Of a stretch of DNA of 64,000 nt, positions 58,480 through 64,000 are shown piece by piece. The DNA comes from an uncultured Butyricicoccus sp. (GTDB lineage: Bacteria; Bacillota; Clostridia; Oscillospirales; Butyricicoccaceae): assembly GCA_944376065.1 (NCBI GenBank), contig CALWBL010000001.1:62001-126000 (forward strand), read 5' to 3'. A program made the position numbers and the translations under genes. The notes below the pieces were generated by a model, which was given only the letters and a program-made list of their open reading frames with translations, was not told where the DNA came from and searched no databases. The first letter of the stretch is position 1. Every line of letters begins with the position of its first letter.

Positions 58480-58523
58480 CCTATATGAATATAGGATTCC
58501 CAAACTAAAAGCTCGGGAACCCT
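58480..58523 (-). promoter_or_regulatory. Dyad and hairpin between ulaB and deoR
   Basis: A perfect 16-base dyad, CCTATATGAATATAGG (58480-58495), and an overlapping nine-base hairpin, AGGGTTCCC/GGGAATCCT (58493-58523), without a T-run. Either could be an operator or an mRNA processing signal. Confidence 0.4.
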
Positions 58524-58537
58524 ACTTCTTATATCAT

Positions 58538-58843
58538 TTACTCAATGATACCAATTTCCTTTAGTTTTGTTTCGATTTCCGGTGCAGACATTACATTCTT
58601 AAGACCGATAACCTTAACGCCCTTGCTTTCAGCATCGTCGAACATATTCTTAAAGTTCTGTGCACAAATCAGAACGTCATACTGTGGGGCACTACCCTTG
58701 CCCTCGGACAGAGGACAGTGGTGAACCTTACCTGGTTTGATTCCATGCTTTTTAAGAACCTTTTCAAGAGCTAACTGAGCCATCAGGCTAGAACCGGAAC
58801 CGTTTGCACAACATACTAAAAATTTCATATTCTGAGCTGCCAT
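58538..58843 (-). CDS. ulaB: Ascorbate PTS IIB subunit
   Basis: Phosphocysteine carrier of the ascorbate PTS. The 101 residues have the IIB loop VCCANGSGSS with the active Cys (Cys12) and the Rossmann-like KVHHCPLSEGKG. AAGGAGAG is upstream. Confidence 0.93.
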   Translation of the reverse strand: MAAQNMKFLVCCANGSGSSLMAQLALEKVLKKHGIKPGKVHHCPLSEGKGSAPQYDVLICAQNFKNMFDDAESKGVKVIGLKNVMSAPEIETKLKEIGIIE

Positions 58844-58894
58844 TGTTACATCTCTCCTTAAAAATTTTATAATGTAGATTTGTTTTATTTTGGA

Positions 58895-60391
58895 TTACTT
58901 AGCAGCGTGCTGCTTTTCATGCAGCTCTTTGTAAGCCTCGTAATCTTCTGTCATTAGGAAGTAGCCTTCTTTGTCTTTCATATACTGAATCTGAGGAATA
59001 GCCATTAGTACAATGAATACAATTGCTACACCAGCATAGCTTAGGAACTTCATAGCTACTGTGAATACTGGCCATACAACTGCCCAGTCCCACATGCCGA
59101 GGTAGCCGCCGTAAGCTGCCATACCAACCCAGCCTGCGATAAGAGCAGAACCGAACACCTGACATAGACCAGAAATGAAAGGTAGAATTAGAGTAGCCTT
59201 TAGACCACCCTTTTCATTTACGAATACACCAATAGTAGCGTTATCGAAGAATAGTGGAACGAATCCGCAAATAACGAGTACAGGACTCTTTAGTACAACC
59301 AGAACGATGATAGCCAGAATCTGACCAACAAAGCCTGCAAGGAAACCAAGAGTTACAGCATTTGGAGCACCAAAGCCGAAGATAACTGCACAGTCAACGC
59401 CTGGAACAGAACCAGGAAGAATCTTATCAGCAATACCTTGGAAAGATGCGGTCAGTTCTGCAACGAATGTACGAACACCAAGCTGTAGGATAGCCAAATA
59501 TACTGCGAAGTATAGACAGGTCTGAATTACATAGAATACCATGCTCTGACCTTCAGCAAGGAATCCACCAGCGATTAAATAATCACGACCTAGTACACAA
59601 AGAATTGCACCGAAGAATGCAAGCATCAAGATTGATGCAGACACCATGTTATCGTTGAACATGGACATAAAGCCTGGAAGTTCAATATCTTCAATACGCT
59701 TAACTTTCTTGTCCTTGTTTTTGCCTTCATTACCAAATAGCTTACCTGCAAGCCAGTAGAAGAAAGCAACACCAAACATCTGCTGGTGAGCTAAACAGAA
59801 ACCAGCACCATCAGTAACTTCCTGACAAGGCTTGATTGTAAGGTTAGCACCAACAGCCCAGTAAGCACCAAGCAGCAGAGCCATAACAATCAGCATAGCC
59901 ACACGATTTTCAAGAAGGAATGGACAAGCAAACATAATCAGCCAATAAGCGGTTGCAGCCTGTTGAACCTGCACGTTACCAGTTGTAAACAATGCACGCA
60001 GCTTTGTCTGCTTAGTAAAACGAACCAAAAGAATGTTTACAATAAATGCGATGAACAGCAAAATCATTGCGTCACCGAAACCCTTACCAAAAACCTCTTC
60101 GACGCCCGCTGTAACTGCATTTTGACCGAAATATGGGTCAATTACCATTGCGTCCATTTGGAAGCGGTCCCTAAGACCTACAAGAACTGGACGGAAGTTA
60201 TTTGTCAGTCCACTAGAACCAACAGTAAGAATTAAGTAACCTACGATTGCTTTAAGAGTACCACTTAGGGTATCATACCAAGGTTTGCCAAGCAGAATAT
60301 AACCGATTAAAACAATCAAACCAATCATAAATGCTGGCTGCTGGAGAATATTGGTTGCAAAATAGGTCCATATAGTCATTAAAATATCCAT
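58895..60391 (-). CDS. ulaA: Ascorbate PTS IIC permease
   Basis: Membrane permease UlaA/SgaT that moves L-ascorbate while it is phosphorylated. The 498 residues have about 11-12 helices. The opening FMIGLIVLIGYILLGKPWYDTLSGTLKAIVGYLIL, given in parts as GYILLGKPWYDTLSGTLK, and DPYFGQNAV, plus PGVDCAVIFGFGAPNAVTLGFL, cited as VIFGFGAPNAVTLGF, are UlaA hallmarks. A hairpin lies just upstream. Confidence 0.95.
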   Translation of the reverse strand: MDILMTIWTYFATNILQQPAFMIGLIVLIGYILLGKPWYDTLSGTLKAIVGYLILTVGSSGLTNNFRPVLVGLRDRFQMDAMVIDPYFGQNAVTAGVEEVFGKGFGDAMILLFIAFIVNILLVRFTKQTKLRALFTTGNVQVQQAATAYWLIMFACPFLLENRVAMLIVMALLLGAYWAVGANLTIKPCQEVTDGAGFCLAHQQMFGVAFFYWLAGKLFGNEGKNKDKKVKRIEDIELPGFMSMFNDNMVSASILMLAFFGAILCVLGRDYLIAGGFLAEGQSMVFYVIQTCLYFAVYLAILQLGVRTFVAELTASFQGIADKILPGSVPGVDCAVIFGFGAPNAVTLGFLAGFVGQILAIIVLVVLKSPVLVICGFVPLFFDNATIGVFVNEKGGLKATLILPFISGLCQVFGSALIAGWVGMAAYGGYLGMWDWAVVWPVFTVAMKFLSYAGVAIVFIVLMAIPQIQYMKDKEGYFLMTEDYEAYKELHEKQHAAK

Positions 60392-60422
60392 TTTGTCACC
60401 CTTGTTCCTTTCCCTTTTTTAC

Positions 60423-60460
60423 AAGCACCCAGAAAGCTCCCTTTAGCTTTCTGAGTGCTT
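60423..60460 (-). promoter_or_regulatory. 16-bp hairpin between ulaC and ulaA
   Basis: Near-perfect arms AAGCACTCAGAAAGCT (60445-60460) and AGCTTTCTGGGTGCTT (60423-60438). On the transcribed strand it is followed by GTAAAAAA, not T, so it is not a normal terminator. An mRNA stabiliser or processing site is likely. Confidence 0.55.
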
Positions 60461-60483
60461 TTTACTTCTCTCTAAACTACACC

Positions 60484-60942
60484 TTAATCGATGTATTTTT
60501 CCTGAAGCTTTAAGAGATCTTCTTCACTATTTGCGTTAGCAAGTTCTTCAATAAGTTCTTCATTACAAAGCATATCGGATAATTTGCTCATATTTTCAAG
60601 GTGCTGCTCTGGATTACAAGATGCCAATGTAAAGAATAACTGAGCGTCACACTCTGGATTGCCTTCCTCAAAGCTAACAGGCTTACTGAGTTTCATAAAA
60701 GCGACAGCAGTCTTGTGAACGCCGCCCTCTGCACCCTCCTGAGAATGTGGCAGAGCAATGTTTGGAGCAATTACAATATATGGGCCATACTTTTCAACAC
60801 AAGCGATGATGTCCTCTTTGTATCTTTCCTCAACAGCACCCGCAGCCTCAAGAGTTTCACAACTCATACGGATAGCATCTTTCCAGTCTTTTGCCTCATC
60901 AGCAAACTTAACATATTTGTTTTCAACAAAGTACTTGAGCAT
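60484..60942 (-). CDS. ulaC: Ascorbate PTS IIA subunit
   Basis: Phosphohistidine carrier that passes phosphate to UlaB. The 152-residue protein has the fold of fructose/mannitol IIA domains, with the active His66 in APNIALPHSQEGAEGG. GGGGG lies seven bases before the ATG. Confidence 0.93.
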   Translation of the reverse strand: MLKYFVENKYVKFADEAKDWKDAIRMSCETLEAAGAVEERYKEDIIACVEKYGPYIVIAPNIALPHSQEGAEGGVHKTAVAFMKLSKPVSFEEGNPECDAQLFFTLASCNPEQHLENMSKLSDMLCNEELIEELANANSEEDLLKLQEKYID

Positions 60943-60960
60943 TATAATACCCCCGAAAAA

Positions 60961-62064
60961 TTACAGCAGAGAACGGAAAGGAATGTTCTGAGGAGTCTCG
61001 AAACAATCCTCGAAACCACGCTGATGATGGTATGCACGCTTATCCTTATCAGTTGGGTAAACATACTTGCCGCCAACTTCCCAGAAGAATGGGTGGAACT
61101 GATATCCAAGACGGTCTTTCTTCATATCATAAAGAACCTTGATTTCGTTGATATCAGCCATAAAGTTAGTCCATACATCATAATGAATTGGAATAACTAC
61201 CTTACAACGCAGAGCCTCAGCCATACGCAGAATATCAATAGAGGTCATCTTATCCTGCATACCGATTGGATTCTCACCAAAAGAGCCAAAAGCAACATCA
61301 ATATCGTAATCCTTACCATGCTTAGCGAAGTAGATAGAGTAGTGAGAGTCACCGCTATGATAAATGTTGCCGCCTGGAGTCTTGATTAAGTAGTTAACTG
61401 CCTTTTCGTCCATATCGGTTGGGCAAACACCAGTCAATTCTTCTCTATCAGCGTCTTGTGAATCAGTTGTTACAAGACAAGTTCTATCAAAAGAATCAAG
61501 AGCAACGATTTCAATATCCTTAATTTTAATTGTATCGCCTGGCTTTACAGTGATGCAGCGGTCTGCTGGAACGCCCCACTTCTGCCATAGCTCAACAGAC
61601 TTCTTTGGACCAATAAATGGAACTGGAATTTCCTTACCGTTTTCATCAGTTGTGGTCATGCCACTTTTGATAACATGAGAAGCATATTCAGCACTCATAT
61701 GATCCTGATGGTAATGGGTAGCCAGAACAGCGTCTACATTCTTAATAGCGAATGGGTCGATTACAAATGGAACCGCACGCAGATTTGGCTGCATTGCACG
61801 AGCACCGCACATATTAGCCATCTGGTGACCAACCTTCATCTTGCCGTTACCATGTGTACGCTTACCATTGCCACACCAAAGGTCAACAGTTATATTACAG
61901 CCGCCAGGAGTCTTGAACCACATACCAGTACAGCCAAGCCACCACATTGCAACAGTACCAGGCTTTACCTCTTCGTTTTCAATTTCCTCATTGAGCCAAG
62001 TGCCCCATTCTGGGAAAGTCCCCATAATCCAGCTTTCTCTTGTGATTTCATCAATCTTGCTCAT
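60961..62064 (-). CDS. ulaG: L-ascorbate-6-phosphate lactonase
   Basis: Opens the lactone ring of L-ascorbate 6-phosphate. The 367-residue metallo-beta-lactamase-fold protein has the metal motif [12 protein letters not shown] (116-127), [14 protein letters not shown] downstream segments, and the UlaG opening [20 protein letters not shown]. Length is typical. AGGAGG precedes the ATG. First gene of the operon. Confidence 0.96.
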   Translation of the reverse strand: MSKIDEITRESWIMGTFPEWGTWLNEEIENEEVKPGTVAMWWLGCTGMWFKTPGGCNITVDLWCGNGKRTHGNGKMKVGHQMANMCGARAMQPNLRAVPFVIDPFAIKNVDAVLATHYHQDHMSAEYASHVIKSGMTTTDENGKEIPVPFIGPKKSVELWQKWGVPADRCITVKPGDTIKIKDIEIVALDSFDRTCLVTTDSQDADREELTGVCPTDMDEKAVNYLIKTPGGNIYHSGDSHYSIYFAKHGKDYDIDVAFGSFGENPIGMQDKMTSIDILRMAEALRCKVVIPIHYDVWTNFMADINEIKVLYDMKKDRLGYQFHPFFWEVGGKYVYPTDKDKRAYHHQRGFEDCFETPQNIPFRSLL

Positions 62065-62084
62065 TTTGATTCCTCCTCATTTTA

Positions 62085-62102
62085 CGTTTTATGATTGTTT
62101 CT
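62085..62102 (-). promoter_or_regulatory. Third ula operator-like repeat
   Basis: AGAAACAATCATAAAACG read leftward, matching the two units upstream of the promoter. It lies in the leader of ulaG. Confidence 0.4.
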
Positions 62103-62116
62103 CATCTGTTGACTGA

Positions 62117-62145
62117 ATAATACCACTTTTAATGAATGATTGCAA
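62117..62145 (-). promoter_or_regulatory. ula operon promoter
   Basis: Read leftward: -35 TTGCAA (62140-62145), 17 bases, -10 TATTAT (62117-62122). Confidence 0.75.
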
Positions 62146-62148
62146 CCA

Positions 62149-62189
62149 TTTTTTATGTTTGTTGTTCTTTTTTATGATTATTGTGTTCT
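62149..62189 (-). promoter_or_regulatory. Tandem operator repeats upstream of the ula promoter
   Basis: Two direct repeats, AGAACAACAAACATAAAAAA (62149-62168) and AGAACA...ATAATCATAAAAAA (62168-62189), about two helical turns apart. They share AGAACA and CATAAAAA with the unit at 62085-62102. Probable sites for the DeoR-type regulator. Confidence 0.5.
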
Positions 62190-62536
62190 TTTCTACATTT
62201 TAACCAATTTAAACCAACTATTTTATGCACTTTTTACGATTGACTACTTAAAAAAGTTCCTAAAATCTATATTTTAAGAATTAAAATATAACTTAAACCT
62301 CTGTAAAACACTGCAAATATATATATTTACCAGCTACATTTTGGTTATTATTGCTAGAGATTTATTGTTTGACTAAATTTATATCTATATTAGACTTTAT
62401 ATTATTTGCTCTTACTTTTTACAATCGTTCATATATTATTATAGTATACATGTAATATTTTACTAAAACCATAAATATAATTTTTAATGTAATAATCCAC
62501 ATAAAATATGATGTTGTGAAATTTTAAGCAAAGCCG
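62190..62536. other. AT-rich intergenic region between ula and feo2
   Basis: About 350 bases without a gene or structure I can name. It separates two divergent promoters. Confidence 0.5.
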
Positions 62537-62565
62537 TTGACAAAGCATTTTACTTGTGGTATTTT
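62537..62565 (+). promoter_or_regulatory. feoA2 promoter
   Basis: -35 TTGACA (62537-62542), 17 bases, -10 TATTTT (62560-62565). Confidence 0.65.
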
Positions 62566-62619
62566 AAATTTGTTAGTTATATGCAACTGCTCTTTGAGGC
62601 GTGGAAGGGGGACATTACA

Positions 62620-62832
62620 GTGAACTTAACTTCAGCAGAACTTGGTAAAGAATATATTATCAAGGACATAGACACCGACGATGAGGAGCTAAACAGCTTT
62701 TTGTTTTCCCTTGGCTGTTACAGCGGCGAACCTATAACAGTTGTTTCTCATATGAGAGGTGGATATGTAGTTTCAATCAAGGACGGACGTTATAATATTG
62801 ATAAGGATTTAGCAGAAGCTATACTTATCTAA
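62620..62832 (+). CDS. feoA: FeoA-like protein (second copy)
   Basis: A 70-residue SH3-like FeoA partner of the second FeoB. The pattern LTSAELGKEYIIKDI at the start, LFSLGCYSGEPITVVS (the L-G-x-x-x-G-x-x-I-x-V core) and VVSIKDGRYNIDKDLA at the end is typical. The start is a GTG at 62620 because AAGGGGG (62605-62611) lies eight bases upstream. An upstream ATG in frame lies in the promoter. It shares little with the first FeoA. Confidence 0.85.
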   Translation: MNLTSAELGKEYIIKDIDTDDEELNSFLFSLGCYSGEPITVVSHMRGGYVVSIKDGRYNIDKDLAEAILI

Positions 62833-62840
62833 ACAAAATT

Positions 62841-62866
62841 AACTGTTCTTAATAGGACAGTTTTTT
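62841..62866 (+). terminator. Hairpin with T-run between feoA2 and feoB2
   Basis: Arms AACTGTTC / GGACAGTT with a six-base loop, followed by TTTTTT. A terminator within the unit, possibly attenuating feoB. A 14-base palindrome, TTAGCTATAGCTAA (62879-62892), with a T-run follows. Confidence 0.55.
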
Positions 62867-62941
62867 AAAGTCGATTGGTTAGCTATAGCTAATTTTTTAG
62901 CCTATACGCAAAAGTACTTAATAAAATAGGAGGATTTAAAA

Positions 62942-64000
62942 ATGAGAATTGCTTTGACCGGCAATCCAAACAGTGGCAAAACCACCATGTATAACGCCCT
63001 CACAGGTCGTACAGAACGTGTTGGTAACTGGGCTGGTGTTACAGTGGATAAGAAAGAAAGTCCAATTAAAAAAATTTATTGCTCAAACCATGAAGACTTA
63101 ATAGCAGTGGATTTGCCTGGTGCATATTCCATGTCACCTTTCACTTCAGAAGAAAGCGTTACAAGCAGCTATGTTAAAAATGAGCGTCCAGATGTAATTA
63201 TAAACATTGTTGATGCCACAAACTTAAGTCGTAGTCTTTTCTTCACAACTCAGCTTTTAGAGCTTGGTATTCCAGTTGTTGTTGCTCTTAATAAACGTGA
63301 TATAAACGATAAAAAAGGTACTACTATAAATACAGACTTGCTTTCCCAAAAGCTAGGTTGTCCAGTAATTCAGACTATATCTACTGCATCTAGTGATAAT
63401 GGTCTTGCTGATATTGTTTCTAGTGCTGTGGCTAGGGCAGGCAAAAATCAAAATGCACCATATAATCAAGGAAATATCAACCTTCATGATAAAAGTGAGG
63501 TTGAAAAGGCTGACAGAAAGCGTTTTGAATTTGTAAATGAAATTGTATCCGAAGTTGAAAGTCGTAAAGTTCTTACTAAAGATACCAACATTCAAGATAA
63601 AATTGATTCTGTCCTTGCTAACAAATGGTTAGGTATTCCGATTTTTGCAGTTGTAATGTGGGCTGTATTTGATATTTCTCAGTCCAGACTGGGTCCTATG
63701 ATTGCAGATTATCTTGTTGCATTGATTGAAAAATTCCAAGGCTATGTTGGAACACTTGTTGAAAGCGCATCTCCATTCTTACAGTCCTTGCTTGTTGATG
63801 GTATTATTGGAGGCGTTGGTGCTGTTGTTGGTTTCTTACCACTTGTAATGATTATGTATTTCTTAATTGCACTGTTGGAAGACTGTGGCTATATGGCTCG
63901 TGTAAGCGTTGTTATGGACCCTTTCTTTAAGAGAGTAGGTCTTTCTGGCAAGTCAATTATCCCTATGGTTATTGGTACAGGCTGTGCGATCCCTGGAGTC
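62942..64000 (+). CDS. feoB: FeoB, ferrous iron transporter (second copy, cut by window edge)
   Basis: A second Fe(II) transporter. 353 codons are visible. G1 is GNPNSGKTT (7-15), a variant with Ser and Thr compared with the first copy. G3 is DLPGAYSMSP and G4 is NKRD. A helical linker follows and then the first membrane gate region, with GTGCAIPGV at the cut. AGGAGG is nine bases before the ATG. The protein runs off the right edge. The GNPNSGKTT form is common in Clostridia that have several FeoB. Confidence 0.93.
   Translation, partial: MRIALTGNPNSGKTTMYNALTGRTERVGNWAGVTVDKKESPIKKIYCSNHEDLIAVDLPGAYSMSPFTSEESVTSSYVKNERPDVIINIVDATNLSRSLFFTTQLLELGIPVVVALNKRDINDKKGTTINTDLLSQKLGCPVIQTISTASSDNGLADIVSSAVARAGKNQNAPYNQGNINLHDKSEVEKADRKRFEFVNEIVSEVESRKVLTKDTNIQDKIDSVLANKWLGIPIFAVVMWAVFDISQSRLGPMIADYLVALIEKFQGYVGTLVESASPFLQSLLVDGIIGGVGAVVGFLPLVMIMYFLIALLEDCGYMARVSVVMDPFFKRVGLSGKSIIPMVIGTGCAIPGV

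Noticed and set aside
60715..61389. A 224-codon plus-strand frame across ulaC and ulaG
   Set aside because: Antisense shadow of two recognised genes, with no domain features.

Overview
The window looks like chromosomal core sequence from a low-GC, Gram-positive, anaerobic, endospore-forming member of the Clostridia, probably of the Oscillospiraceae/Ruminococcaceae type. That placement is inferred. It rests on the sporulation genes (spoIVA, sipL, spoVM), the ylmE-sepF-ylmG-divIVA division cluster, T-box leaders, an archaeal-type leuC/leuD pair, electron-bifurcating NfnAB, adenine deaminase, a NADP-type glutamate dehydrogenase and strong GGAGG ribosome binding sites. I see no transposase, phage gene, CRISPR array, rRNA or tRNA.

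Layout. 1-9.1 kb: the start of proS (cut by the left edge), a small regulatory-fold protein, thrS behind a T-box, a YcxB-like membrane protein, a purine permease broken by a 20-bp tandem duplication with adenine deaminase downstream, and a first feoA-feoB pair. 9.1-12.5 kb: the spore-coat basement module, spoIVA and sipL plus two tiny genes, a 22-codon spoVM and a 47-codon membrane peptide, with sigma-E-like promoters. 12.8-18.1 kb: gdhA, then a PAP2 phosphatase / flippase / phosphopantetheinyl transferase operon with a PilZ gene at its end. 18.1-22.9 kb: leucine biosynthesis (leuA-C-D-B) behind a leucine T-box. 22.9-26.8 kb: an orphan LacI regulator, pta, an EIIC-like permease with an operator-like promoter, and a small orphan gene with its own promoter and terminator.

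27-44.8 kb is a long run of minus-strand housekeeping genes. In transcription order it holds two radical-SAM genes, miaB, mutS, mutL, miaA, hfq, an HlyD-like adaptor, ylmE, sepF, ylmG, divIVA, ileS, lspA and an RluD-type synthase. 44.9-53.4 kb holds a xanthine/uracil permease, a CwlD-like amidase overlapping radA, nhaC, nfnA-nfnB and an SH3-domain amidase. 53.4-62.2 kb holds a two-domain membrane protein and an L-ascorbate (ula) operon: ulaG, ulaC, ulaA, ulaB, a DeoR regulator, ulaE, an uncharacterised propeller-like protein, ulaF and a HAD phosphatase. No ulaD is visible. The window ends in a second feoA-feoB locus, cut by the right edge.

The most interesting points are the hidden SpoVM peptide next to its partners, the propeller-like protein in a ula operon that lacks ulaD, the 20-bp duplication in the purine permease, and several dyad or direct-repeat operators next to promoters.
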